Numbered from the stretch's first letter, positions 1 to 9,065 are shown. The stretch: 64,000 bases of DNA from Acidobacteriaceae bacterium (GCA_025355505.1 JANXZM010000083.1:1-64000), one strand, 5' to 3'. Numbers and translations: made by a program. The notes: generated by a model not told the origin, from the sequence alone.

Positions 1-1874
1 GCCATCCGGGTGCCAGAAGCTTGTTACCATCATGTGCTGAATGGTCCGTTCCTTACCGTCGGCAAGTTTCACCTTCGCCTTCTTCTTGCACACACAGGGG
101 CGCTGGCCGCATTTCGGGCACGACTCCTTTTCACATACACAAGGCCGTTCTCCGCAGACCGGGCATGGTTGCGGTTGTGGCTTTTCGCATTGACAGGGGT
201 AACAGCTGCATTTCGGACAGGTTTCCGGTTCAATCGGGTCCCCGTCCCACTCCGGATCGCTGAAGTGGTGGTGCGCTTTCACGAAATCGTAGATCGTGAA
301 GTAGTCTTTGCCTTTGAAGAGTCGCGTTCCGCGACCGATGATCTGCTTGAACTCGATCATAGAATTGATCGGGCGCATCAGTACGATGTTGCGGATGTTA
401 CGGGCATCCACGCCGGTCGAAAGCTTTTGCGACGTGGTCAAAATCGTCGGGATGGTCTTTTCGTTGTCCTGAAAGTTGCGCAGGTGCTGGTTGCCGAGTT
501 CACCATCTTTGGCTGTGACACGCTGGCAATAGTTCGGGTCGGTGCTGGTCTTCATCTGGTTGATGAGGTCGCGCACGTCCAGCGCATGGTCCTGGGTGGC
601 GCAAAAGACCAGCGTCTTTTCGTTCTGGTCGATCTGCTCCATGAACAACTTCACGCGATGCCGTTCGCGTTCTTTGATCTCGATAATCTTGTTGAAGTCG
701 GGTTCCGTGTAGCGCTTTCCGCGCTCCACTTCGCCCTCCACCACGTAGTCGTCCGGCGTATAGACATACTCATCGAGCGTGGTGGCAATCTGCTTTACGC
801 GGAACGGGGTAAGGAAGCCATCATTGATGCCTCCCTGAGCGAGTAGATGTAAACCGGCTCGCCGAAGTAGGCGTAGGTGTCGGCGTTCTCTTTGCGTTTT
901 GGCGTCGCGGTCAGGCCGAGCTGAACGGCGGGAGCAAAGTAATCCATGATGCCGCGCCAATTGCCTTCGTCATTGGCCCCGCCGCGATGGCACTCGTCGA
1001 TGACGATGAAGTCGAAGAAATCGGGCGGATACTCTCCGAAATACGGCGAGGGCGCGCCGTCCTTCGGCGGACCACTCATGAAAGTCTGGAAGATAGTGAA
1101 GAAGATATTGGCATTCGTTGGGACTCTGCCTTTTTTGCGGATGTCCTCCGGCTCGATGCGAGTCATAGCATCTTCAGCGAATGCGGAGAAGTTGATGTAG
1201 GCCTGGTCGGCGAGGTTATTGCGGTCAGCCAGAAAGAGGATGCGCGGGCGGCGCACCGGTTCGCGGCTCAGGTTCCACCGGCTGTAGAACAATTTCCAGG
1301 CGATCTGAAAGGCGATGAACGTCTTGCCCGTGCCGGTAGCGAGCGTGAGCAAGATGCGCTGCTGATTACGCGCGATCGCTTCCATCACTCGTTCAACGGC
1401 AATGTCCTGGTAGTAGCGGCCGGGATGGGAACCACCCTTGTCCTCGAATGGCACTGTGGCGAAGCGGTCCCGCCAAGCGTCCGCCTTGGCGAACGTCATG
1501 TCCCAAAGTTCGTCCGGTGAAGGATAGCCCGGCTTCTCGGCTTCCTTGCCGGTCTCCATGTCGATGGCGTAGATGCCCTGGCCGTTGGTGCAATAGGTGT
1601 AGCGAATCGCCATTTTCCCGGCGTAGTTTTTCGCCTGGGCGACCCCCTCGGTCAGTTGCTGATCCCACGCCTTAGCTTCGACGACCGCGAGCTTGGTGTT
1701 GCGATACTCCAAGATGTAATCCGCGATGAGCGGCTTTCCGCGACGTCCTTGGCCTTCGATGCGGCCCGGCGCAATCGTGTACTCGCGCCTGATGCGGCTG
1801 CCCTCAACGACGCCCCAGCCCGCCGCCTTTAGCGCGGGATCGATGTGTTCGGCTCTGGTTTCGGCTTCGTTCAT
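1..1874 (-). pseudogene. hsdR: Type I restriction enzyme R subunit (HsdR), frameshifted and cut by the window edge
   Basis: HsdR is the translocase/endonuclease subunit of a type I restriction system. The N-terminal 359 residues hold an HSDR_N nuclease region (VVEAKAWDQQ), Walker A LATGTGKT, a DECH box (VIDECHRGG) and motif III LTATP. After YIYSLRE the frame is lost near 828-835. One extra G there (minus strand) would restore GINDGFLTPFRVKQ and then the helicase C-terminal motifs, including QIIGRGTRL, open to base 1. Near the edge the protein has three Cys-rich repeats of the form CPxCxxxPCxC, possibly zinc-binding. Start ATG at 1874. It is downstream of hsdS, separated by a RAYT element. The lesion is either a real frameshift or a sequencing error in a G run. 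Confidence 0.85.
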
Positions 1875-1880
1875 AGTTTA

Positions 1881-1987
1881 TGTAGGGCGGACACTCCTGT
1901 CCGCCGCCCTTGACATTGGTGTTGATTTTCATTGCCCGCGCCCGCAAAAGCAACCAAAGGCAGCGGACAGGAGTGTCCGCTCTACAC
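1881..1987. repeat. Paired REP unit 1 (BIME-like), hairpins tagged GTAG
   Basis: The left REP at 1881-1912 starts TGTAG and contains the stem GGCGGACA, loop CTCC, stem TGTCCGCC. The right REP at 1959-1987 is the same element inverted and ends in CTACAC. A 5' GTAG next to a hairpin is the known signature recognised by RAYT transposases. It lies just upstream of the RAYT gene and just after the hsdR start. Confidence 0.8.
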
Positions 1988-2053
1988 AAAAACGAACATT
2001 TTGCCTGTTCGGGCGTCACTGACAGCAGCTCTGGTTCGAGCCTTCAATCGATC

Positions 2054-2535
2054 ATGGCCGACTCTTCTGTGCTCGCCCGCAAATATGAATATCGCCGCCG
2101 CATGCCACATTACCAAAAGCCGGACCGTGCCATCTTTGTGACTTTCTGTAAGCATCTCCGCGATGCCTTTCCTGATGCGGCGCGCGATCTGATTTTGGTT
2201 CACTGCCGGCATGACCACGGGAAGCGAATCGATCTGCACGCCGTTGTGGTTATGCCCGATCACGTCCATCTTTTACTTACGCCCCTGCCCGACGAGCAGG
2301 GATGGCCTACCCGCTGCCGGCGATCCTGAAACTAATCAAAGGCATCTCGGCGCGTAATGTGAATAAGTTGTTGGGGATCTCCGGGCCGGTGTGGCAGAAA
2401 GAATCCTTCGACCACGTCCTGCGCGGAGATGGAAGTTTCCAGGAGAAGCTGGAGTACATCCGCCAGAACCCTGTGCGCAGGGGGTTGGTAGCGAGGCCAG
2501 AAGATTACCCTTGGCTGTGGATAGCGCCAAAATGA
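2054..2535 (+). pseudogene. REP-associated tyrosine transposase (RAYT, Y1/HUH family), one-base frameshift
   Basis: RAYTs are single-domain Y1 transposases, related to IS200/IS605, that process REP hairpins. The first part (ATG 2054) contains the HUH motif in VVMPDHVHLLLTP. After EQGWP the frame shifts by one base near 2304-2308 and the second part carries the conserved core LKLIKGISARNVNKLLG and the catalytic tyrosine in EKLEYIRQNP. Together the parts make about 160 residues, normal for the family. It is flanked on both sides by paired REPs with GTAG tags, which strengthens the assignment. A single lost base explains the break, so it is either recently inactivated or a sequence error. Confidence 0.8.
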
Positions 2536-2538
2536 ATG

Positions 2539-2670
2539 TGTAGGGCGGACACTCCTGTCCGCCGCCCTTGGTGTTGGTGTTGGTTTTGATCTTTGCCGCA
2601 TATTTAAGAAATCCAAAATCAAGGGCAAGAGCAACCGCAAAGGCAGCGGACAGGAGTGTCCGCTCTACAC
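2539..2670. repeat. Paired REP unit 2 (BIME-like)
   Basis: Same element as unit 1. The left REP at 2539-2570 and inverted REP at 2642-2670 match unit 1 almost base for base, with a different spacer. It starts a few bases after the RAYT stop codon. Confidence 0.8.
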
Positions 2671-2679
2671 GGTTCAACT

Positions 2680-2740
2680 GGTGACAGGTTGTCACCGGTC
2701 GCCACTCTCAATTTCAGTTGGTGACAGTTTGTCACCAACT
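2680..2740. repeat. Two related hairpins, TGACA...TGTCA type
   Basis: At 2680-2696 the sequence GGTGACAGGTTGTCACC is a near-perfect hairpin. At 2716-2740 there is a perfect 11-bp stem (AGTTGGTGACA, loop GTT, TGTCACCAACT). They sit between REP units 2 and 3 and belong to a different palindrome family. No function can be assigned. Confidence 0.6.
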
Positions 2741-2773
2741 GACCGCCTTCTATTCTCAGCTGCCGTTCCATCA

Positions 2774-2891
2774 TGTAGGGCGGACACTCATGTCCGCCGC
2801 CGTTGGGGTTGGTGTTGATCTTCGCGCACACCGCCAAAAATCAAAACCAAAAGCAAGTCAACGGCGGCGGACAGGAGTGTCCGCCCTACAC
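2774..2891. repeat. Paired REP unit 3 (BIME-like)
   Basis: The left REP at 2774-2806 has loop CTCA instead of CTCC, and the inverted REP at 2861-2891 ends against the hsdS stop codon. It is slightly diverged from units 1 and 2, so the three are not one recent duplication. Confidence 0.75.
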
Positions 2892-2892
2892 G

Positions 2893-4026
2893 TTACAGTT
2901 GGCCGGTGAAGGCCTGGTGCAGCAGCGACTTCTTCAATGCCTCCAGCGCGGCGAGCTTGCGCTGGTAAATGTTTCTAAGCCGCCCGGTTTCGGAAGTAAC
3001 ACGTTCAGCTTGGGCGACCAGTTTGTGCTGATCATGAAGAGGGGGAACAGGAATTCTGATTTCTCTTATGCTACTCAGGCTGATAGTTGGCTGAGTAGTG
3101 CCGTCGACAAGTGTATCTATTTGCTCTTTGGCGCGTGGGCTATTCAAGAACTGATAGAGCACATTCGAATTGATCTTTGGGACAATGAATACGGTATTTT
3201 GACCAAGGCAAAAACGTTCATTCGAGCTGACGAGAGACGAAACGCCATATGTTCCAACGCGTGAAAAAACAATGTCACCTGGCTTTGGGGTGTGCTTTTT
3301 TGAAAACTCTGTGAACGTCTCCTCATCAACCTTCCGTGTATTCGAAAGATCCAATATCCCAGGCTTGATGTCTGTCACTCTGACCATCGGGAAGCCATCT
3401 TGTGTGTAAGAGGGAGTTTTGTGCAGACAATCGATGAGTTCCGCAATATCCCCGAGTCGCTTCTCCACCTACCCATCCCCGCGATGGGCGAATATGGATT
3501 GGAGGTGGCTTTCAAAGAGGGCGCGGGCGTTTTTGAGGTTCTTTTCGGCGTTGGCTTTGGCGGTGGCGATGCCCTCAAACGCTTCGTCGAGGATGCCGAC
3601 GATCCGCTGCTGTTCGGGGAGCGGGGGCAGAGGAATCGGAATCTCACGCAAACTGCCCTGATTGAGCTTTGGGACTGTGAGACCAGAAACGAACTCGGTC
3701 AGGTCAGCGTGATTTAGATGGTAGATAAGCCAGTTGTCGAGAAGCTTGGTCCGATGTGGTCTCAGAACATGCGCATGGTTGTTTACCCAAACCCTACCCG
3801 CTACCGCGAAGGCGCTGTTCTCGCCTGACTCCCACTTTGCTCCGTCTTCACCTACAAGAACCAACGGCTCATCGAACAAGAATCCGTCGACGTAATCAAG
3901 AACTCCCGTTGCGCCGTAGTATGGATATTCCCCTGCAACACGGTCTCTCTTTGTGACAGGCTTGCGCTTGTAGTCGAGCACATCGCAGAGGTCGCCGAGT
4001 TGTGTTGTCTGCCACCCGTTCTTCAT
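2893..4026 (-). pseudogene. hsdS: Type I restriction specificity subunit (HsdS) with an in-frame amber codon
   Basis: HsdS sets DNA target recognition through two target-recognition domains (TRDs). TRD1 runs from ATG 4026 (KNGWQTTQLGDL) to the conserved region LPPLPEQQRIVGILDEA and its coiled-coil spacer. The reading frame then meets TAG at 3469-3471, and continues in the same frame with VEKRLGDIAELID, TRD2 and a second conserved helix ending HQAFTGQL. HsdS proteins normally read GWVEKRLG here, so TAG most simply derives from TGG. The gene overlaps hsdM by four bases (ATGA). GTG 3468 could allow re-initiation to make a half-HsdS of 191 residues; half subunits can dimerise in some systems, but that is inference. 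Confidence 0.85.
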
Positions 4027-5480
4027 AGCAGTGCTTTGATATTCCCCAGTACATCCGCGCTCTCGGCGTCCAGCGCAGCGATTTCGTCCATAATTGCTTC
4101 CGGGGTGCGGTGCGCGATTTCCTCGCCGCCATTCGGGTTTTTCACGGAAAGGTCGAAGGTCGTCTTGTCGATGCCTTTGGCATCCACACTCCAAGACTTG
4201 GGCGAGTCGGCGAAGGTTTTTTGCAGCTTCACGAACTCGGCAAGATCATCGTCGTTGAGCGGGTTGGTCTTTCCAAGATTGCGACCAGGGTCGAGGCGGT
4301 AATACCAGATTTTTCGCGTGGGCGCGCCCTTCTCGAAGAAGAGCACCACGGTCTTCACGCCCGCGCCCTGGAAGGTGCCGCGGGGACAGTCGAGCACGGC
4401 GTGCAGGGTGCAACTTTCCAAGAGGAGTTTGCGCAGGCTGACGGAGGCTTTGTCGGTGTTCGACAGGAAGGTGTTCTTGATGACCACGCCTCCGCGGCCC
4501 CCGGCCTTGAGCATCTTGATGAAGTGCTGGAGGAAGAGGAAGGCGGTCTCGCCGGTGCGGATGGGGAAGTTTTGCTGCACTTCCTTGCGTTCCTTGCCGC
4601 CGAAGGGCGGATTGGCCATGACCACATCGACGCGGTCTTTCTCCTGAATGTCGGCGAGGTTTTCGGTAAGGGTGTTGGTGTGGAGGATGTTGGGCGCCTC
4701 GATGCCATGCAGGATCATGTTCATGATGGCGATGACGTAGGCGAGGGACTTCTTTTCTTTCCCGAAGAAGGTGCGCTCCTGAAGCGTCTTCAGGTCCATC
4801 GTTTTCAGACCGCTCGATTTGGCTTTGAGGTACTCGAAGGACTCGCAGAGGAATCCGGCGGAGCCGACGGCGCCGTCGTAGATGCGGTCGCCGATTTTGG
4901 GCTTCACGACCTGGACGATGGCGCGGATGAGCGGGCGCGGGGTGTAATACTCGCCGCCGTTGCGTCCGGCGTTGCCCATATTCTTGATCTTGGCTTCGTA
5001 GAGGTGGGAGAGTTCGTGCTTCTCGGTCTGGGAGCGGAAGCGCAGCTCGTCGATGTGGTCGATGATCTCGCGCAGGTTGTAGCCGCTTTGAATCTTGTTC
5101 TTGATCTCGCCGAAAATTTCGCCAATTTTGTATTCGAGGGTGTTGGGGCCGGTCGCCTTTTGCTTGAATTTGTGCAGGTGGGGAAAGAGCTTGGCGTTGA
5201 CGAAGTCGCGGAGATCGTCTCCGGTGAGGGCCTTGTTGTGGTCGAGTTTGCCGTCCTTGCCTTTGGGCGCGGCCCAACTTTCCCATTGGTAAGGCTTGTC
5301 GAGAATGTTGGTGTACTTCTTGCCGTCGAGCGCGGCCTCGGCGGTCTTGTCACGCTCGAGATCGTCTAGATACTTCAGGAAGAGCAGCCAGGAGGTTTGC
5401 TCGGTGTAATCGAGCTCGGTGGTGCATCCGGCTTCTTTCCGCAGGATGTCGTCGATGTTTCTGAAGGCTTGTTCGAACAT
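4023..5480 (-). CDS. hsdM: Type I restriction-modification adenine methyltransferase subunit HsdM
   Basis: HsdM transfers methyl groups to adenine N6 at the site chosen by HsdS and is required with HsdR for restriction. The 485-residue product starts at ATG 5478-5480 (MFEQAFRNIDDILRKEAG), the usual N-terminus; the longer open frame upstream is intergenic repeat. Visible are the HsdM N-terminal helical domain, SAM-binding motif DGAVGSAGFL and catalytic motif IV NPPF in VVMANPPFGGKE. It looks intact. Its stop overlaps the hsdS start (ATGA), indicating translational coupling. With hsdR and hsdS damaged it may work only as a methylase, or not at all without specificity. Confidence 0.93.
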   Translation of the reverse strand: MFEQAFRNIDDILRKEAGCTTELDYTEQTSWLLFLKYLDDLERDKTAEAALDGKKYTNILDKPYQWESWAAPKGKDGKLDHNKALTGDDLRDFVNAKLFPHLHKFKQKATGPNTLEYKIGEIFGEIKNKIQSGYNLREIIDHIDELRFRSQTEKHELSHLYEAKIKNMGNAGRNGGEYYTPRPLIRAIVQVVKPKIGDRIYDGAVGSAGFLCESFEYLKAKSSGLKTMDLKTLQERTFFGKEKKSLAYVIAIMNMILHGIEAPNILHTNTLTENLADIQEKDRVDVVMANPPFGGKERKEVQQNFPIRTGETAFLFLQHFIKMLKAGGRGGVVIKNTFLSNTDKASVSLRKLLLESCTLHAVLDCPRGTFQGAGVKTVVLFFEKGAPTRKIWYYRLDPGRNLGKTNPLNDDDLAEFVKLQKTFADSPKSWSVDAKGIDKTTFDLSVKNPNGGEEIAHRTPEAIMDEIAALDAESADVLGNIKALL

Positions 5481-5608
5481 ATTGTTAGTGTGAAGGTTGC
5501 GGGGGAAGGAACAGAGGATTCTAACTTGGGTTGTGCGGGAAATGCCAGGCGGGGAGGAAGGGCAGGCTCTCGAAAAGCGGACGCGCGACACCCGCCGGCG
5601 AACAGCAG

Positions 5609-5736
5609 GTCCTTCGCTTCGCTCAGGATGACAAATTATTAGTAGGCTGCGGAAAAGTATTTTCCACGTCGCCGTCTCACCGCAGCGGCTAAGGCCGACT
5701 CTGGAAACAGGCCACTTATCGCAGCGGTGAACCGCT
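5609..5736. repeat. Intergenic palindromic repeats upstream of hsdM
   Basis: The 5481-5842 gap has no gene. It holds a copy of the widespread repeat CTTCGCTCAGGATGAC (5609-5636) and, at about 5686-5736, sequence with CAGCGGCTAAGGCCG and GCAGCGGTGAACCGCTGC, related to the cagcggctaaagccg repeats near 44749 and 48535. Confidence 0.5.
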
Positions 5737-5805
5737 GCAACTCCGACGGTAACTGGAACCATGGTTATCTTTCAATGACTTAGCCCATGTGTTGAAATCA
5801 GTGCG

Positions 5806-5822
5806 TAAGGTTTCGGCAAGGT
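5806..5822 (+). repeat. Candidate element end repeat, left copy
   Basis: TAAGGTTTCGGCAAGGT lies 20 bases before the integrase start. It matches the copy at 21150 at 16 of 17 positions in direct orientation. It contains two AAGGT half units, so it could be an integrase arm-type site. Confidence 0.4.
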
Positions 5823-5842
5823 TAAGGAAAACGGGGGAAATC

Positions 5843-7087
5843 ATGGAAAACTCAGTCACCGCAGTCGAAGCGCCGCCAGTCGTCATCCGCCGCAAGCGCC
5901 GTGAAGTGCCGCGAGTGAAAGTCTACAGCCGACACACGAGCCTGTGCAAACTGACGAAGGACACGAAGACCGCCTGCAACTGCCCGAAGTCGCTCGTGTT
6001 CTGGCGCGACGGCAAGCTGCACCGCGTCAGCGCTGAGACGAACGACCGTCACGCAGCCGAACAGAAGGCCCGCGAACTGGAGAACAATTTCGCAGCCGCC
6101 GCGAAGGGCGAGCCGACCACGTCGCCTATCAAAAGCGAGTCGTTTCTCATCGGTGATCTTGTGGCCGCGTTCGTCGCAAAGAAGAACGGCGACGACGTGA
6201 AAAAAGCGACGGTTCGTCAGTGGAAATTCGAGCTAACGAACTTCGCGCAGTTCCTACAGCGGCGCGGTCTCATCAACATCGGCGACGTGAGACCTGATGA
6301 CGTTCAGGCGTGGCGTGACGGTTTGGAAGGCGCAGCAGCAGGCCGTCGCAAGCGGGTGCTGTTCATCGTCGCATTTTTCCAATACTGCGTTGACTTCAAC
6401 AAGCTGGCGAAATCGCCCGCCATCAAGAGCCAGCTAAAAGTGAAGCGCTCAGCGACGCAGGCACCGAAGGCGCTCGACAATACTCAGTTCTCGACGCTGC
6501 TCGCCGCACTGCCGCTGCTGAACGGACGGACGGACGACGCCGACAGAGCCAAGCTGAAATCGCTCGCGATACTGATGCGGATGAGCGGTCTGGCGCTGAA
6601 AGATGCGGTCTGCGTCGAGCGCGACATTTTCGAGCGGATGCCTAACGGCAAGTTCAGAATGTATCTGCGCCGCGCCAAGACTGGTAAAGCGGTCAACAAC
6701 TACCTGAGCGCTGAGACGATGGCCGCAGTGCTCAAAGGCGCGAACACAAGCGGGCGATACCTATTCATTCCAGCGCTGCCGACCGCTGAGAACGAAGTCA
6801 AGAACCTTGTGGAGTGGTTCGGCGGTCGCTTCGCAAAGCTGGCAGAGCAGGCCGACATCACCGACGAGAACGGCGAGCAGATCAAAGCTGGCTCGCACAG
6901 CTTCGGGCGTCACTCGTTCGTGTTGATGTGCCTTAACGCCGACATGCCGACGCACGACATCGCAACGCTCATCGGTGATACTCCTTCAGTCGTCGAGCAG
7001 CACTACTCGACGTGGATTGCTTCCCGCGCCGCGAGACTCGAACAGCGAATGATGTCGGTGATTGATTCGAACCCGTGCCAGTGGTGA
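5843..7087 (+). CDS. Tyrosine recombinase (phage integrase)
   Basis: Catalyses site-specific integration and excision of the element. The 414-residue protein starts at ATG 5843, behind GGGGGAAA; 18 codons of open frame upstream lack a better site. It has a basic N-terminus with Cys residues (about 35-47), a SAM-like core-binding domain (about 100-190) and a catalytic domain (about 210-400). Catalytic Arg is in MRMSGL (R246), the second Arg in HSFGRHSF (R356) and the nucleophile in VVEQHYSTW (Y388). The usual HxxR box has an extra residue (H352-x3-R356), and the usual LLGH motif reads LIGD, so it is a divergent member. A terminator follows directly. Confidence 0.9.
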   Translation: MENSVTAVEAPPVVIRRKRREVPRVKVYSRHTSLCKLTKDTKTACNCPKSLVFWRDGKLHRVSAETNDRHAAEQKARELENNFAAAAKGEPTTSPIKSESFLIGDLVAAFVAKKNGDDVKKATVRQWKFELTNFAQFLQRRGLINIGDVRPDDVQAWRDGLEGAAAGRRKRVLFIVAFFQYCVDFNKLAKSPAIKSQLKVKRSATQAPKALDNTQFSTLLAALPLLNGRTDDADRAKLKSLAILMRMSGLALKDAVCVERDIFERMPNGKFRMYLRRAKTGKAVNNYLSAETMAAVLKGANTSGRYLFIPALPTAENEVKNLVEWFGGRFAKLAEQADITDENGEQIKAGSHSFGRHSFVLMCLNADMPTHDIATLIGDTPSVVEQHYSTWIASRAARLEQRMMSVIDSNPCQW

Positions 7088-7090
7088 GAA

Positions 7091-7111
7091 GCCGCGCCAG
7101 TCGCGGTTTTT
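7091..7111 (+). terminator. Rho-independent terminator after the integrase gene
   Basis: The stem CCGCG (7092-7096), loop CCAGT, stem CGCGG (7102-7106) is followed by TTTTT. It lies four bases after the integrase stop and isolates it from the next operon. Confidence 0.7.
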
Positions 7112-7114
7112 CAC

Positions 7115-7143
7115 TTGCAAACGTTGCAGAACTTTGGTAATAT
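7115..7143 (+). promoter_or_regulatory. Predicted sigma-70 promoter for the element's early genes
   Basis: A -35 box TTGCAA (7115-7120) and a -10 box TAATAT (7138-7143) are separated by exactly 17 bases. It lies between the integrase terminator and the gene at 7284, leaving a leader of about 130 bases. Confidence 0.6.
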
Positions 7144-7283
7144 AGCCGTGTCGGGCAAGAAGACATTCGCCCGATGCGGCTCGCTCGCCGTTGCGGAACG
7201 GCAAATCAGCGCGTCAAGCGCAGCAGCCCTTCAGGTTAGCCAATCCTGATATTCCAAACTAACTGCACCGCTGGAATATCACC

Positions 7284-7532
7284 GTGCCGAAGGCAACCGT
7301 CGCACCTGAATACTTAACAATCCCAGAAATCCATCAGAAGTACCTGCCACTTTGTCGTCAGACCTTGCAGAAAATCTTTGTCAATCAGCCAGGCGTCATC
7401 ATCCACGGACGACGCGAAGACGCCGACCGCCGCAAGATCGGCGACAGTGAAACTTGGCGGAAACATCGTAAGTTGTTCGTGCCGCGTGTTGTTGTCGAGC
7501 GCGTGATGCGCGAGATGACCGTGACGCGGTGA
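7284..7532 (+). CDS. Small putative DNA-binding protein (excisionase/HTH-like)
   Basis: An 82-residue basic protein starting at GTG 7284. The segment TIPEIHQKYLPLCRQTLQKIF resembles the helix-turn-helix start of excisionase or MerR-type proteins that open early phage operons. It is the first gene after the predicted promoter at 7115 and lies next to the integrase, the usual place for an excisionase or repressor. There is no strong ribosome-binding site before the GTG. Function is inferred from size, charge and position only. Confidence 0.55.
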   Translation: MPKATVAPEYLTIPEIHQKYLPLCRQTLQKIFVNQPGVIIHGRREDADRRKIGDSETWRKHRKLFVPRVVVERVMREMTVTR

Positions 7533-7608
7533 GCCAAAGTAACTAGCGCCAGCGTGCGTCGCTGCGCTCTAATTCGAATAAATACTCGGGTACTTAAAAA
7601 GGGAAAAG

Positions 7609-9009
7609 ATGCCGACAAACTATAGCGACAGTTTCAACTGGAACGTAGAGATACGCGAAGGCCGCGCACACGGCTGGAAACAACACGGGAAAAAAGGCAC
7701 TCTCGTGCGCGAAGTGCTGGGCATTCTCGACAAATGGGCCACAGCTAACACGGCGCAAGGCCGCGCGGTGTTTGTCGAGCTATCTGGACTGCTCAAAGTC
7801 TGCAACAAAGGCCCGCGAGCCGATGGCGTTCGCTACAGCATGGACCATTTAAAACACGTGCTCGTCGAACTCCGCGCTCGGCACATCATCAGCGCGTACA
7901 TCAAACGGTGGGACGGGCGCAATGTGTTTTTCATGGAACCGCATGTTCTCGTCAAAGACAAAGACGGAATCGAGCGACTCTACGGTCGCGGCCATTTTGA
8001 CGGCAAATTCTGCTGCATGGAAACACGCCGACATCCTGACTATGTGCACGCCGAAACGTCGCAAGATTTAGGCGACACGCCGCAAGCGAAAGCAGCACGT
8101 GCTGGGAGCACTCTGGGAGCATCGCAGGAGCACGGTGGGAGCACTCAAGGAGCACTCAAGGAGCACGTCGGGAGCACGCTGGGAGCACTCGAAGGTCATT
8201 TTGGGAACACGAATGAGAGCACGAGTGGGAGCACCGACGAACTAGAACAAGTTTATAAGAATGATGACCTTACAGAAGCACTCGCAACAAAATGGCTGAC
8301 AGAACGCGGACAAATTGCGCCCTCTATCCGTATTAGCCGGTTAGCCGTGGATCCGAATTATCCGAATTATCCGTTTTTAGCCGTTGAGCCTGCGACCAAG
8401 CAACATCAAGAACAAGAGCAAACGCAAGAGCAAAAGCAGGCCAGAAAAACGGCTTTAGATTTTTCTTCTTCACGACCGACCGAAGAAGCAAAAACACCCG
8501 CGGCCATGTACACCGACAAATCGAAAACTATCGGTGAGCACTTCGCGCAGTTTGCACGCATCGACGTTGAGAGCATCAGCGATGGCCGCATCACCGATGA
8601 AGACAATTCTAACTTCGACGAGCCTGACCTGAGGAAGTGCATCGCCGATTCAGTAAACGACAGAGCAGAGCAGCCGTATTGCGGGATCACAACGAACGCT
8701 ATGCTTATGGGAGTCGTAATGTCGCAGATGATGAAACTGCACAAGAAGAAGTGTCCGCCGATGTGGTTGCCCGTGTTGAAAGCAATGCGAGCGAAACCCG
8801 AGATAGCTCGCGAAATCAATCCAACTTTTCGGCATTCGAATAGCGCCATGAAGAACCTTGAGCCGTCGCCGTTTCACATCGCGAATGGATACGAGCGCTG
8901 CGAAGACGAAATCTGGCGAGCCGTCATCGACCGCGCCGAGCAAGGCTTCACGCTCAAAGACACGTACGAGTACATCGGCAAGACTTACAACATCTGGCGC
9001 AAAAGCTGA
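7609..9009 (+). CDS. Putative replication initiation protein of the element (carries iterons)
   Basis: A 466-residue protein from ATG 7609 behind GGGAAAAG. I do not recognise the exact family. The N-terminal part (about 25-110) is predicted to fold as winged helix DNA-binding segments; the middle (about 165-210) is low-complexity and encodes 11-residue repeats of the type GSTLGA/GALKEH; a Gln/Glu-rich linker (about 265-280) follows; the C-terminal part (about 325-460) is a separate helical domain with TTNAMLMGVVMSQMM. The repeats come from an 11-bp DNA array, and an AT-rich stretch follows at about 8315-8400. A DNA-binding N-terminus, iterons inside the gene and an AT-rich flank is the layout of lambda O. 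Replication is therefore inferred, not shown. Confidence 0.6.
   Translation: MPTNYSDSFNWNVEIREGRAHGWKQHGKKGTLVREVLGILDKWATANTAQGRAVFVELSGLLKVCNKGPRADGVRYSMDHLKHVLVELRARHIISAYIKRWDGRNVFFMEPHVLVKDKDGIERLYGRGHFDGKFCCMETRRHPDYVHAETSQDLGDTPQAKAARAGSTLGASQEHGGSTQGALKEHVGSTLGALEGHFGNTNESTSGSTDELEQVYKNDDLTEALATKWLTERGQIAPSIRISRLAVDPNYPNYPFLAVEPATKQHQEQEQTQEQKQARKTALDFSSSRPTEEAKTPAAMYTDKSKTIGEHFAQFARIDVESISDGRITDEDNSNFDEPDLRKCIADSVNDRAEQPYCGITTNAMLMGVVMSQMMKLHKKKCPPMWLPVLKAMRAKPEIAREINPTFRHSNSAMKNLEPSPFHIANGYERCEDEIWRAVIDRAEQGFTLKDTYEYIGKTYNIWRKS
8104..8234 (+). repeat. 11-bp iteron array, candidate origin of replication of the element
   Basis: The octamer GGGAGCAC, or one-base variants, begins at 8104, 8115, 8126, 8137, 8148, 8159, 8170 and 8181, a strict 11-bp period. 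Further copies are at 8203, 8215 and 8227. Because 11 is not a multiple of three, the DNA unit is read in all three frames in turn, so conservation is of DNA rather than of a short peptide. AT-rich sequence with repeated CCGAATTAT and TTAGCCG follows at about 8330-8390. Confidence 0.75.
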
Positions 9010-9065
9010 TGGTCGGTCTGCGGACACGAAGGGCCGTCACACTTCGATGACAATGCGGTGCATGT

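Noticed and set aside
4110-5369. A 419-codon plus-strand open frame opposite hsdM
   Set aside because: Shadow of the well-supported hsdM; composition is typical of antisense GC-rich frames.
8104-8234. CRISPR array
   Set aside because: The unit is 11 bp and without spacers, and it lies in a coding frame.
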